From Parageobacillus sp. KH3-4 (GTDB lineage: Bacteria; Bacillota; Bacilli; Bacillales; Anoxybacillaceae), in assembly GCF_022846435.1 (NCBI RefSeq), contig NZ_AP025627.1, positions 654,001 to 718,000 of the forward strand: 64,000 nt of DNA, written 5' to 3'. Of this stretch, positions 55,694 to 64,000 are shown one piece after another (position 1 is the first letter of the stretch; each line of letters starts with the position of its first letter). Both the position numbers and the translations under genes were made by a program. Below the pieces are notes generated by a model. The model was given only the letters and a program-made list of their open reading frames with translations. It did not search any database and was not told where the DNA came from.

Positions 55694-56653
55694 GTGGGCC
55701 AATTAATAAAGCTTCAAGATTATATTTCAAGATACGAAACGGACGTGTATCGCTACGCAAGCGAATTTATTCGCTTAAAGAAAAGGCAATGGGAGCAAAC
55801 GAAGGAGCAATGGGAAAACAATAAAAGTAACGATGACATTCCTCAACTGGATGAAACATGGGAGTGGCTGGTGGAAAAGCCGTCATTGTTTGATAGAATG
55901 AAAAAATGGTTCAAACGTTCTTCGCCACAAGAAGAAACAACCGAAGTACAAACAAACCGTTTGATCGATGGGGAAGAAGGCTTGCCGATGATCATAACGG
56001 AGGCCAAAAACATCGATGAATTAAAAATTTTATTTTTGGAAAATATGTTTCAACTGCAGTTACAATGGGCGAGCTCGACGATATGGTACGAATCTGCTGT
56101 GGATAAGAAGTTTTACTATGAAGAAAAGTTGAAATATTTTTTACAGCGTTTTCCTGATACGTATTTATGTTTATATAAGCCGGTATTTTTAGTAAAAAGC
56201 GCCCCAGTCGAATTAGATGTCATTTTGTTAAGCCCAACGACAACATGGTGCATTACGTTTGCGGAAGGTGCGAAAGATAACATTATCATTGCGTCCTCGG
56301 ACCGTTTTTGGACGGAAATAATCAATGATGAAGAGAAGAAAATGATCAATCCGATCATTGCGTTACAACGGATGGGAAAAATCGTGGCAAATATATATAA
56401 GCAGTACAATGTTGATTTTCCTATCAAAAAAGCAGTTATCAATCGTTATGGCTATATTGACTATCGCCGTGCCACTTTTGGTGATGTGCATTTTATCGAC
56501 AAGCGGAATTATGAACAATGGTTTTCTTCTTTGCGAAAATTGAAGATCCCGTTAAAGCATGCGCAATTAAAAGCAGCTTCTTGTCTGTTGCGCCATTGCT
56601 ATAGCCACTATGATATACGGGCAGATTGGAATGCGGATGAGGAAAAGGTGTAA
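55694..56653 (+). CDS. ytlQ: Conserved protein of unknown function (YtlQ)
   Basis: The 319-residue protein matches B. subtilis YtlQ (GQLIKLQDYISRYETDVYRYASEFIRLKKRQW). The N-terminal third is helical and charged, with an acidic linker (SSPQEETTEVQTNRLIDGEEG). The central part has alternating strands (APVELDVILLSPTTTWCITF) that recall NERD/nuclease-like folds, but no catalytic set is evident. GTG 55694 is used, with GGAGG upstream at somewhat long spacing. It follows thpR closely and ends at a terminator. Confidence 0.8.
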   Translation: MGQLIKLQDYISRYETDVYRYASEFIRLKKRQWEQTKEQWENNKSNDDIPQLDETWEWLVEKPSLFDRMKKWFKRSSPQEETTEVQTNRLIDGEEGLPMIITEAKNIDELKILFLENMFQLQLQWASSTIWYESAVDKKFYYEEKLKYFLQRFPDTYLCLYKPVFLVKSAPVELDVILLSPTTTWCITFAEGAKDNIIIASSDRFWTEIINDEEKKMINPIIALQRMGKIVANIYKQYNVDFPIKKAVINRYGYIDYRRATFGDVHFIDKRNYEQWFSSLRKLKIPLKHAQLKAASCLLRHCYSHYDIRADWNADEEKV

Positions 56654-56672
56654 AGCTAATTACACCTTTTTT
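56644..56672 (+). terminator. Terminator of ytlQ
   Basis: AAAGGTGTAA/TTACACCTTT, overlapping the stop codon, followed by T-run. Confidence 0.9.
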
Positions 56673-56900
56673 TGTTGGCGTGTTGCATCATGGACTGCAA
56701 TATGACGAAAGCCGGCGTCTTCATCCGCTTTATTTGCACCGGATTCTCTATGTTTTGCATATGATATACAAAAAAGGATCGCGTCCTAGTTATTGTGTAA
56801 AAATTCTCTCCGTTCAGTCAACTTGGATTGGATCATCGGAATTGCTTTTTTCTTTTATACAAATTCCGAAAATCAATCTACAAAAAGGGGGTGGCCTGAA

Positions 56901-59042
56901 TTGCCTGGCATGCATCAGGAGTTTGCGGCATATTTAGACGCGATGAATGTTGTGACAGTGTTAGTGCCAAAGCCGTATCGCGCTGGAAAAACGCCAGCAT
57001 TTACGTTGGAAACGCCGCATGGAGAGCACCATTCTTTGCAAATGGAACGTGAATGGGATTTAGGATCAACCATGAAATACGAGTGTATCATTAATATACC
57101 GATAGAACTAGGAAAACGTTATGTGATTTATGATCATCAAGGCGCAGCCGCGGTTTTGCAAATCGGAGCGGTTGTGCGGACGACGCAATTTGATGACCTA
57201 TTTTTTTACGACGGTGATTTAGGAGTCGCGTATACGCAGGAGAAAACGACTTTCAAAGTGTGGGCGCCGACGGCGACAGAAGTGAAAGTAAGGCTGATCA
57301 ACCCGAAAACGGAGAAAGAAATGTATATACCGTTAGAGAGATTAGCAAAGGGCGTATGGACGACAACAGTATTCGGCGATATCGAAGGAATGTATTACAT
57401 GTATGCCGTATGTGTGAACGACGTGTGGCGCGAAGCGGTCGATCCGTACGCGGCTGCCGTTTCTGTCAACGGGGAGCATGGGGTTGTCATCGATTTGGCG
57501 AAGACGCGGACGGAGAAGCCGTTCCTTCCCTCGCTTTCATCACCGGCTGACGCGATTATTTATGAGATGCATATCCGTGATTTTACGATTCACCCGGAAA
57601 GCGGGATTACTCATAAAGGAAAATATTTAGGGTTAACGGAGCTGGAAACAAAGGGACCGAATCATACGGCAACAGGGCTTTCTTATTTAAAGGAGCTTGG
57701 CGTGACACATGTCGAGCTGCTCCCATTTCATGATTTCGCCGGGGTGGATGAGCGTGATCCATCGCAACAGTATAATTGGGGATACAATCCGCTCCATTAC
57801 AATGCTCCGGAAGGGAGTTATGCGACAAACCCACATGATCCGTATACCCGCATCCGCGAATTAAAGCGTGCGATTCATACGCTGCAAGCGCAGGGCATTC
57901 GCGTCATTATGGATGTCGTCTACAATCATGTTTATATCCGCGAACAATCTTCATTTGAGAAAATCGTTCCCGGATATTATTTCCGCTATGATGCATACGG
58001 CAACCCGGCTAATGGCACTGGGGTTGGAAACGACATTGCTTCCGAACGGAAAATGGTGCGGAAATGGATTTTGGATTCGGTTCGCTTTTGGGCGGAAGAG
58101 TATCATGTCGATGGCTTTCGCTTTGACTTAATGGGGATTTTGGATATTGACACGATGAAAGCGGTTCGCGAAATGCTTGATGCGATCGACCCGTCCATTC
58201 TTGTGTTCGGAGAGGGATGGGATTTGCCGACACCGCTTCCTCCTGAACGAAAAGCGACGATGCAAAACGCGGAAAAACTGCCGCGCATCGCCTATTTTAA
58301 CGATTATTTTCGCGACAGTATCAAGGGGAGCACGTTTCAGCCGCTTGACCGAGGGTTCGCTCTTGGCGATTCCGATGATCGCGAAAAGGCGAAAGTAGCG
58401 ATTAGCGGAAGCGTTCGCGACAAACAGGGACTATTTCTTTCTCCGACCCAAACGATTAATTATGTCGAATCGCACGATAACCATACGTTTTGGGATAAGC
58501 TGAACATCGCCAACGGCCATGAAAGCGAACAAACGAGAAAAAAGCGGCAAAAATTAGCGACAGCGATCGTGCTGCTTTCACAAGGAATTCCGTTTTTGCA
58601 TAGCGGGCAGGAATTTTACCGGACAAAGCAAGGAATAGACAATAGCTATAATGCTTCCGATGAGATCAATCAAATCGACTGGAAGAGAAAGAGCGAGCAC
58701 GAAAGCGATGTCCGCTATGTTCAAGGGCTTATTCGGCTCCGGAAGTCCCACCGTGCTTTCCGGTTTACTACCGAAGCGGAGATCAACCACCATCTTTTTT
58801 TCCTTGAGCCGACGCCATCATCGGTCATCGCGTACCATATTCGCGGCGTACAGCAGTATGGGCCTTGGCGTGACATTATTGTCATTCACCATAACCAAGA
58901 GGAAGCACAATCTGTTTTTCTGCCTGACGGCGAAGAATGGCATGTCATTTGCGACGGGGATCGCAGCGGAACGGTTCCGTTGTTTTCCGTTCATAAAAAC
59001 ATAAACATGGATGGAATTGGGACATGGGTGCTTGTGAAATAA
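56901..59042 (+). CDS. pulA: Type I pullulanase (AmyX/PulA)
   Basis: The 713-residue GH13_14 enzyme cleaves alpha-1,6 branches of pullulan and glycogen limit dextrins. It has an N-terminal domain, a CBM48 domain (FKVWAPTATEVKVRL) and a catalytic barrel with YNWGYNPLHYNAPEGSY, VVYNH, the nucleophile in VDGFRFDLMG, the acid/base in FGEGWD and ESHDNHTFWDKL. No signal peptide, so it is intracellular, fitting glycogen turnover. TTG 56901 is used, 6 nt after GGGGGTGG; ATG 56910 is the alternative. Confidence 0.93.
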   Translation: MPGMHQEFAAYLDAMNVVTVLVPKPYRAGKTPAFTLETPHGEHHSLQMEREWDLGSTMKYECIINIPIELGKRYVIYDHQGAAAVLQIGAVVRTTQFDDLFFYDGDLGVAYTQEKTTFKVWAPTATEVKVRLINPKTEKEMYIPLERLAKGVWTTTVFGDIEGMYYMYAVCVNDVWREAVDPYAAAVSVNGEHGVVIDLAKTRTEKPFLPSLSSPADAIIYEMHIRDFTIHPESGITHKGKYLGLTELETKGPNHTATGLSYLKELGVTHVELLPFHDFAGVDERDPSQQYNWGYNPLHYNAPEGSYATNPHDPYTRIRELKRAIHTLQAQGIRVIMDVVYNHVYIREQSSFEKIVPGYYFRYDAYGNPANGTGVGNDIASERKMVRKWILDSVRFWAEEYHVDGFRFDLMGILDIDTMKAVREMLDAIDPSILVFGEGWDLPTPLPPERKATMQNAEKLPRIAYFNDYFRDSIKGSTFQPLDRGFALGDSDDREKAKVAISGSVRDKQGLFLSPTQTINYVESHDNHTFWDKLNIANGHESEQTRKKRQKLATAIVLLSQGIPFLHSGQEFYRTKQGIDNSYNASDEINQIDWKRKSEHESDVRYVQGLIRLRKSHRAFRFTTEAEINHHLFFLEPTPSSVIAYHIRGVQQYGPWRDIIVIHHNQEEAQSVFLPDGEEWHVICDGDRSGTVPLFSVHKNINMDGIGTWVLVK

Positions 59043-59087
59043 ATGTAAGCGACCATTTTCCTATTTTTTGCAAAGCGCATAAAACAT

Positions 59088-59117
59088 TTGCAAGAGGGCA
59101 CGGTATTCCATTATAAT
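59088..59117 (+). promoter_or_regulatory. Promoter of the ytmP leader
   Basis: TTGCAA (59088-59093) and a perfect TATAAT (59112-59117), 18 bp apart. Transcripts would begin near 59124 and carry a leader of about 160 nt before ytmP. Confidence 0.7.
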
Positions 59118-59149
59118 ACAAGTAACAATGAACGGATGAAGGTGCAAAG

Positions 59150-59224
59150 TTGGCACAAACAAAAGTGCGAATTGACGAAAAAAAGATATTCCATATAAAA
59201 TCTAGTAAGACAGCTATTGTCTGA
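59150..59224 (+). CDS. Possible 24-codon leader peptide upstream of ytmP
   Basis: TTG 59150 lies 5 nt after GAAGGTG and opens a 24-codon frame (LAQTKVRIDEKKIFHIKSSK, then TAIV). Its last codons overlap the left arm of an inverted repeat (AGACAGC at 59208, GCTGTCT at 59245). The right arm is followed by a T-rich stretch. This could be a leader-ORF attenuator, or chance. No runs of one amino acid codon are seen. Confidence 0.35.
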   Translation: MAQTKVRIDEKKIFHIKSSKTAIV

Positions 59225-59283
59225 AAATACGGAATCAGGTGATCGCTGTCTCTTATTTTTTATAAGTCGAAGGTGAACATGCT

Positions 59284-60069
59284 TTGGAACAGTTACTAGG
59301 AAAGGAATGGGACATTACTCCTGCTGGCGGCGCGACTGGAGATGCCTATTTTGCGGAATATGAGGGACGGAAGTTATTTTTAAAACGGAATTCTTCGCCA
59401 TTTCTGGCGGTTTTGTCCGCGGAAGGCATCGTCCCGAAGCTGATTTGGACGAAACGGTTGGAAAACGGCGATGTGTTTACCGCACAACAATGGCTGAACG
59501 GAAGAGAATTGAAGCCACAAGACATGGGAAGTGAACAAGTGGCAAGTTTATTGCGAAAAATTCATCGTTCCAAAGATTTAGTAATAATGCTAAAACGGTT
59601 AGGGAAAACGCCATTATTGCCAGAGATGATGGTGGAAAAGCTAAAAGCGCAGTTCTCTCTCCATCCGTTGGAAGAACCGTTGGTAAAGCAGGCGCTCCAT
59701 TGGCTCGAGCGGCATATGTCTTTGCTGCAATGCGATGAGTACGTCGTCTGCCACTGTGACATTAACCATAACAATTGGCTGCTTGCCGAAGACGGAAAAT
59801 TGTACTTGATTGATTGGGACGGTGCGATGATCGCTGACCCGGCGATCGATATTGGCATGTTGCTTTACACATATATTCCTGAAGAAAAATGGGAAGATTG
59901 GCTAGAGCTTTACGGTCTTGAGTTGACCGACGATTTGCGTTTCCGCATGAAATGGTATGCGATTGCGCAAACACTTTATTTGCTTATATGGCAAAACGAA
60001 AAAAAAGCGAAAAAGGAAATACAACGGTCGTTGCATTTCCTACGTAAGCTGATTGATCCACTCCGATAA
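59284..60069 (+). CDS. ytmP: APH/choline kinase-family phosphotransferase (YtmP)
   Basis: A 261-residue kinase-like protein of the aminoglycoside phosphotransferase/choline kinase fold, with catalytic loop VCHCDINHNNWLL and metal-binding LIDWDGAMIADPAID. It matches YtmP, whose substrate is unknown; antibiotic resistance should not be assumed. TTG 59284 follows AAGGTGA. Its last 30 nt overlap convergent ytzH. Confidence 0.88.
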   Translation: MEQLLGKEWDITPAGGATGDAYFAEYEGRKLFLKRNSSPFLAVLSAEGIVPKLIWTKRLENGDVFTAQQWLNGRELKPQDMGSEQVASLLRKIHRSKDLVIMLKRLGKTPLLPEMMVEKLKAQFSLHPLEEPLVKQALHWLERHMSLLQCDEYVVCHCDINHNNWLLAEDGKLYLIDWDGAMIADPAIDIGMLLYTYIPEEKWEDWLELYGLELTDDLRFRMKWYAIAQTLYLLIWQNEKKAKKEIQRSLHFLRKLIDPLR

Positions 60070-60309
60070 TTGCTGCTGATGGGACAAAATATGGGAGTTT
60101 AAATCAGCGCTGTACTTTCCGTTTTGCCCGTATGCGTAAATGTCCGGAAGCACGCTTTTTATTTGCGGATGCACTTGTTCGTTTCCCATCAATGATTTAA
60201 CGAGCCGCTCAATTTGTTCGCATTCAGAAACGGTGCCGCAGCAGTCCGCTTCGTGTTCCGATAAAATATCTTTTAATATGATGATTTGATGTTCGTGGTT
60301 TAGTGGCAA
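60040..60309 (-). CDS. ytzH: YtzH-like protein
   Basis: An 89-residue helical protein (LPLNHEHQIIILKDILSEHEADCCGTVSECEQIERLVKSLM) matching the YtzH family (PF14165), with its conserved DCCGTVSECEQIERL. Function unknown. TTG 60309 follows GGATGGTGG by 5 nt, and the shorter form matches the family N-terminus. Its 3' end overlaps ytmP, and the apparent ytmP terminator lies beyond its 5' end. Confidence 0.85.
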   Translation of the reverse strand: MPLNHEHQIIILKDILSEHEADCCGTVSECEQIERLVKSLMGNEQVHPQIKSVLPDIYAYGQNGKYSADLNSHILSHQQQLSEWINQLT

Positions 60310-60386
60310 TATGACCACCATCCTTTGCAAAAGTATGCTGTGCATTTTTAATATGCGCTTGTATGTGTGTTTTTATCATCGTTTTT

Positions 60387-60416
60387 CGCAGTCGTGCGTA
60401 CGGCTGTGTTTTTTTA
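60387..60416 (+). terminator. Plus-strand terminator upstream of trmB
   Basis: CGCAGTCGT/ACGGCTGTG, a 9-bp stem with two wobble pairs and a GCGT loop, followed by seven T. It would end ytmP transcripts that run through ytzH in antisense. Confidence 0.8.
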
Positions 60417-60518
60417 TTGGAATAAAAATTTATGATCAGTTGGCTGCTATCATCTTGCGCCATTATGCTTATTCATGATATCGTTGACAACGATGAACAA
60501 AAAAACAGAGGTGTCTGT

Positions 60519-61175
60519 ATGCGTCTGCGTAATAAACCATGGGCAAAGGAAAAAATTGCTGCATATCCGCAATACGTTATTCCCAATCCAGAGGAGTATA
60601 AAGGAAGATGGAATGAGTTGTTCGGCAATGATCACCCGATTCATATCGAAATCGGCACTGGAAAAGGAAAATTTATTACAGAAATGGCAAAAGCAAATCC
60701 GGACATTAACTATATTGGCATTGAACTGTACCCGAGTGTGCTTGTCTCCGCGCTAGATAAACTCATTGCAAACGAATTGCCGAATTTGCGCTTATTAAAT
60801 GTGAACGCGAAAGATTTAACGAATTTTTTTGCAGAGGGGGAAATCGAGCGCATTTATTTAAACTTCTCTGACCCGTGGCCGAAAAAGCGCCATGAAAAAC
60901 GGCGATTGACATATCGTTCGTTTCTTGAGTTATATGAGAAAGTGTTGGTGGATGAAGGAGAAATCCATTTTAAAACCGATAATCAAGGTTTTTTTGAATA
61001 TTCGCTTGTCAGTTTTTCGCAATACGGGTTAGTGCTGACATACGTAAGTTTGGATTTGCACAATAGCGATTTTGAAGGAAATATTATGACGGAATACGAA
61101 GAAAAGTTTTCGGCAAAAGGAAATCGCATTTACCGCTGTGAAGTAAAATATCCGCCCAAACAACGCCATCCATAA
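60519..61175 (+). CDS. trmB: tRNA (guanine-N7-)-methyltransferase (TrmB)
   Basis: TrmB makes m7G46 in tRNA. The 218-residue protein has the SAM motif [10 protein letters not shown], the [17 protein letters not shown] strand-helix, and the family motif [17 protein letters not shown] followed by [21 protein letters not shown] precedes ATG 60519; the longer ORF has no ribosome site. It ends at a strong terminator. Confidence 0.96.
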   Translation: MRLRNKPWAKEKIAAYPQYVIPNPEEYKGRWNELFGNDHPIHIEIGTGKGKFITEMAKANPDINYIGIELYPSVLVSALDKLIANELPNLRLLNVNAKDLTNFFAEGEIERIYLNFSDPWPKKRHEKRRLTYRSFLELYEKVLVDEGEIHFKTDNQGFFEYSLVSFSQYGLVLTYVSLDLHNSDFEGNIMTEYEEKFSAKGNRIYRCEVKYPPKQRHP

Positions 61176-61222
61176 AACAAAAGGCCGCTTCTTTGCCAAA
61201 AGAGGCGGTCTTTTGTTTTATG
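61176..61222 (+). terminator. Terminator of trmB
   Basis: AAACAAAAGGCCGC and GCGGTCTTTTGTTT pair with one G-U and an inner TCTTT/AAAGA; the stem is about 20 bp long. Confidence 0.9.
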
Positions 61223-61272
61223 TTTTCTAAATATTCCTAAAAATGATACACTAGTGATGAGGTGATGAAAAA

Positions 61273-62118
61273 ATGGAACAATTGCAAATTGGAAAAATAA
61301 AAATGACATGGTTAAACGGAGGGGTAACACATTTAGACGGTGGGGCGATGTTTGGGGTAGTTCCAAAGCCGCTATGGTCGAAAAAATATCCTTCTAACGA
61401 CAACAACCAAATCGAATTGCGCACCGATCCAATTCTCGTACAAGTGGACGGAAAAAATATTTTGATTGAATCAGGGATTGGCAACGGCAAATTATCGGAT
61501 AAACAAAAGCGGAATTTCGGTGTAACGGAGGAAGCGAAACTAGAACAGTCGCTCGGGCAGCTAGGACTGACGCCGAACGATATTGACATCATTTTAATGA
61601 CACATATGCATTTTGACCATGCTTGCGGTTTGACAAAACGGGAAGGGGATCGGCTCGTTTCTGCTTTTCCACGCGCGGAAATTATTACATCAGAGATCGA
61701 ATGGGATGAGATGAGGCAGCCGAACATCCGCTCGCGCAATACGTATTGGAAAGAAAATTGGGAGCCGGTTGCCGAGCAGGTCGTTCTGTTTAAAAAAGAA
61801 AAAGAAGTCGTAAGCGGCATCAAAATGGTACATACAGGGGGACATAGCGACGGGCATTCGATCATCATTATGGAATCAGATGAGGAAATGGCGATTCATA
61901 TGGCCGATTTGTTAGCGACGCACGCCCATCAAAATGTGTTGTGGGTGATGGCATACGATGATTACCCGCTGACATCGATTTTCGAAAAACAAAAATGGAT
62001 TCCATATGCGATTGAAAAACAGGCATGGTTTACGTTTTATCACGACGCGTATTATCGGGCGCTAAAGTGGGACGAGAACGGAAATATCATTGCCCATGTT
62101 AAACGAAACCTTTCGTGA
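61273..62118 (+). CDS. ytnP: Metallo-beta-lactamase-fold hydrolase (YtnP, lactonase type)
   Basis: A 281-residue MBL-fold hydrolase with the metal motif H111-x-H113-x-D115-H116 ([10 protein letters not shown]), then GGHSDGHS and [17 protein letters not shown]. It matches YtnP, which in B. subtilis is a lactonase able to quench quorum-sensing or antibiotic-inducing signals of other bacteria. AGGTGATG precedes ATG 61273. A weak hairpin CCGGTGA/TCACCGG (62182-62201) follows the gene. Confidence 0.88.
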   Translation: MEQLQIGKIKMTWLNGGVTHLDGGAMFGVVPKPLWSKKYPSNDNNQIELRTDPILVQVDGKNILIESGIGNGKLSDKQKRNFGVTEEAKLEQSLGQLGLTPNDIDIILMTHMHFDHACGLTKREGDRLVSAFPRAEIITSEIEWDEMRQPNIRSRNTYWKENWEPVAEQVVLFKKEKEVVSGIKMVHTGGHSDGHSIIIMESDEEMAIHMADLLATHAHQNVLWVMAYDDYPLTSIFEKQKWIPYAIEKQAWFTFYHDAYYRALKWDENGNIIAHVKRNLS

Positions 62119-62249
62119 CGTTCATTGATTAAATATATAAAAAGGATTATCAAGGACAATTTGGTAAAGTCCACTCGCAGTCCGGTGACTTTGAATCACC
62201 GGAAAATTTTGCAGGATACCTCTTATTCAGTCGGGAGCCTGTGTGATTG

Positions 62250-62546
62250 TTAAAGCGGGTTCGTTTCAATGATGGCTCCCGTGTAAGCGTCGATAATAAA
62301 CTCGTATTGTTGATTATCGCGGCAAACTCCACCTTTGTATACCGTGTAGATGACATTGTTTTTTTTGTATGTTTCCGGATTTGTTTGAATCCATGAGCCG
62401 CTGACTGATCCTTGGTGCTGTAAGGATGATTTTGCTAGCGAAAGCGCTTTTTCTGCAGAAATCATTCGCTGCTTGAGCCGCGTTGGGACGACATAAGCTG
62501 CAGTAAAGCCAATGATTGCGCCAATTATAAATTTTTTCCAATTCAT
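62250..62546 (-). CDS. PepSY-domain membrane-anchored protein
   Basis: A 98-residue protein with one N-terminal hydrophobic segment (MNWKKFIIGAIIGFTAAYVV) and a PepSY-type domain (ISAEKALSLAKSSL ... YTVYKGGVCRDNQQYEFIIDAYTGAIIETNPL). It should face the outside of the membrane. PepSY domains often inhibit peptidases, but no partner is proven; an aminopeptidase gene lies next to it on the other strand. GGTGGAGG precedes ATG 62546. Confidence 0.82.
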   Translation of the reverse strand: MNWKKFIIGAIIGFTAAYVVPTRLKQRMISAEKALSLAKSSLQHQGSVSGSWIQTNPETYKKNNVIYTVYKGGVCRDNQQYEFIIDAYTGAIIETNPL

Positions 62547-62675
62547 TGAAGAGACCTCCACCGTTTCTTGTCTATCGTTTAGTATATCTCATTTCGTCAA
62601 TATATGTAAGGAAAGTGGAAAAACGTTCTCTTGTCCGTTACAATAAAAGTGATTAGAAAAAAGGAGTTAAGGACG

Positions 62676-63752
62676 ATGAATGCAGAAACGCTTCAACTGT
62701 TTCAAACATTGACCGAATTGCCGGGGGCGCCGGGCAATGAACACGCAGTGCGGAAATTTATGCGCAAAGAGCTGGAAAAATACGCAGATGAAGTGGTGCA
62801 AGACCGGCTTGGCAGCATTTTTGGCATCAAGCGCGGCGATGAAAGCGGCCCAACCGTGATGGTTGCGGGGCATATGGACGAAGTCGGCTTTATGGTCACT
62901 GCTATTACCGATAATGGCATGATTCGTTTTCAGCCGCTCGGCGGCTGGTGGAATCAAGTATTGTTGGCACAGCGCGTGCAAATTATTACCGATAGCGGTC
63001 CAGTCGTTGGCGTTGTCAGCTCCATTCCGCCGCATTTATTGAGCGAGGAGCAGCGGAACAAACCGATGGAGATCAAAAACATGATTATTGACGTCGGTGC
63101 GGATGACCGTGAAGACGCGAAAAAGATGGGGATTAAACCGGGGCAACAAATTGTGCCGATTTGCCCGTTCACCCCGATGGCCAATCCGAAAAAAATTTTG
63201 GCAAAAGCGTGGGATAACCGCTATGGCTGTGGATTGGCAATTGAATTGCTGAAAGAACTGAAAGAGGAAAAACTGCCAAATGTGTTGTATTCCGGTGCCA
63301 CCGTCCAAGAAGAAGTTGGATTGCGCGGGGCGCAAACCGCAGCAGCAATGATTCAGCCAGATATCTTTTTCGCGCTCGATGCCAGTCCGGCGAATGATAT
63401 GACCGGAGACGAGAGAGAATTTGGGCATCTTGGAAAAGGGGCACTTGTCCGCATTTATGACCGTTCGATGGTGACCCATCGCGGTATGCGTGAATTTGTA
63501 TTGGATACAGCGGAAACGCATGGAATCCCGTATCAATTTTTCGTGTCGCCGGGCGGTGGAACGGATGCAGGACGCGTACATATTGCCAACAGCGGGGTGC
63601 CGTCTGCGGTGATCGGTATTTGTTCCCGGTATATTCATACACATGCGTCGATCATTCATGTCGATGATTATGTGGCAGCGAAGCAGCTGCTTATTGAACT
63701 TGTAAAGCGGTGCGACAAAGCAACAGTCGATGCCATTAAGAAAAATAGTTAA
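62676..63752 (+). CDS. ytoP: M42 family aminopeptidase (YtoP)
   Basis: A 358-residue M42 metallo-aminopeptidase, with metal ligands in [49 protein letters not shown] and [15 protein letters not shown]. It should form large tetrahedral complexes that trim peptides from the N-terminus in the cytoplasm. AAAGGAGTTAAGGA precedes ATG 62676. It ends at a terminator before the DUF84 gene. Confidence 0.93.
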   Translation: MNAETLQLFQTLTELPGAPGNEHAVRKFMRKELEKYADEVVQDRLGSIFGIKRGDESGPTVMVAGHMDEVGFMVTAITDNGMIRFQPLGGWWNQVLLAQRVQIITDSGPVVGVVSSIPPHLLSEEQRNKPMEIKNMIIDVGADDREDAKKMGIKPGQQIVPICPFTPMANPKKILAKAWDNRYGCGLAIELLKELKEEKLPNVLYSGATVQEEVGLRGAQTAAAMIQPDIFFALDASPANDMTGDEREFGHLGKGALVRIYDRSMVTHRGMREFVLDTAETHGIPYQFFVSPGGGTDAGRVHIANSGVPSAVIGICSRYIHTHASIIHVDDYVAAKQLLIELVKRCDKATVDAIKKNS

Positions 63753-63761
63753 GCAATGTGG

Positions 63762-63791
63762 GAAGTCTTGTTTGACAAGGCTTCTCTTTTT
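63762..63791 (+). terminator. Terminator of ytoP
   Basis: GAAGTCTTG/CAAGGCTTC with one wobble pair and a TTTGA loop, followed by TCTTTTT. Confidence 0.8.
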
Positions 63792-63813
63792 CCGTAAAAA
63801 GGAGTGAGGAGCG

Positions 63814-64000
63814 ATGAAAATAGTTGCAATCGGTACAACCAATCAAGCGAAAATTGCAGCAGTAAAAGCGATTTTTTCTTCTGAGCAGTACGCGCTTGTG
63901 CCCACGAACGTGCCATCTGATGTTTCCGCCCAGCCGCTTTCCGACCGTGAGACGCGTCAAGGAGCGATGAATCGAGCGAAACATGCGTTAGAAAAAGAAA
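63814..64000 (+). CDS. DUF84 family NTP phosphatase, N-terminal part
   Basis: The first 62 residues of a protein cut by the window edge (MKIVAIGTTNQAKIAAVKAIF...VSAQPLSDRETRQGAMNRAKHAL). This is the DUF84/YjjX signature, a family that removes non-canonical purine nucleoside triphosphates (inosine and xanthosine). AGGAGTGAGGAG precedes ATG 63814. Confidence 0.85.
   Translation, partial: MKIVAIGTTNQAKIAAVKAIFSSEQYALVPTNVPSDVSAQPLSDRETRQGAMNRAKHALEKE

Noticed and set aside
56680-56937. Plus-strand 85-codon ORF before pullulanase
   Set aside because: Overlaps the pullulanase start in another frame and has no credible start or family resemblance.
59284-60069. Aminoglycoside resistance gene
   Set aside because: The APH fold is shared by many kinases; the protein matches the core gene ytmP, not resistance enzymes.

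Overview
The window looks like chromosomal core DNA of a thermophilic Bacillaceae member of the Geobacillus/Parageobacillus group. GC is in the low to mid 40s by eye, gene order follows the 'yt' region of Bacillus subtilis for long stretches, and the encoded proteins (thermolysin-type protease, GlgBCDAP, MenFDHBE, AmyX-type pullulanase) are those expected of this clade. No rRNA, tRNA, CRISPR array, prophage or intact transposase was seen.

Layout. 1-6.5 kb: the glycogen operon glgB(partial)-glgC-glgD-glgA-glgP. 6.5-8.2 kb: an AIM24-family protein and yteA. 8.2-15.8 kb: menaquinone synthesis, with menA divergent from menF-menD-menH-menB and then menE. 15.8-21.5 kb: an accessory block. After two small genes it holds three consecutive transcription units, each preceded by a Fur-like operator: a DUF2325 protein plus an unknown protein, a large unknown lipoprotein, and a lipoprotein fusing a YVTN-type beta-propeller to a di-haem cytochrome c peroxidase-like domain. 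21.6-24 kb: a Zur-controlled zinc pair (ZnuA-type binding protein and YciC/ZagA GTPase). 24-24.4 kb: a non-coding stretch with inverted repeats, possibly an IS200/IS605 end. 24.4-31.3 kb: yidD, luxS, dps, ytkC, ytkD, an NMT1/SsuA-type ABC importer (ytlDCA), ytmA and ytmB. 31.3-39.5 kb: pckA, metK under a SAM-I riboswitch, ytoA, ytpA-ytpB (terpenoid and lysophospholipase), mnmM-ytqA, ytzC. 39.5-40.6 kb: a truncated MFS gene and an ArsR-DUF2087 regulator with a tandem palindromic operator. 40.7-43.8 kb: leuS under a T-box, and a rhodanese.

43.8-47.4 kb holds the most interesting locus: an RNPP-family (NprR-like) regulator, then a 44-codon secreted pro-peptide ORF too short for a usual gene-size cut-off (NprX-like), then a thermolysin-type metalloprotease. 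One 11-base motif (TATTTTCCCAA) occurs twice upstream of the regulator and once inside an 8-bp inverted repeat just upstream of the protease promoter. This is a coherent candidate quorum-sensing/protease circuit.

47.5-64 kb: a Cse60-type sporulation protein, ytfP, murJ (ytgP), ytzG, ytzE, pepV, an MFS transporter, thpR, ytlQ, pullulanase, ytmP with a possible leader-ORF attenuator, ytzH antisense to the ytmP tail, trmB, ytnP, a PepSY protein, an M42 aminopeptidase and the start of a DUF84 protein. Many genes start with TTG or GTG behind strong Shine-Dalgarno sequences; I moved many starts inward from the longest ORF for this reason.
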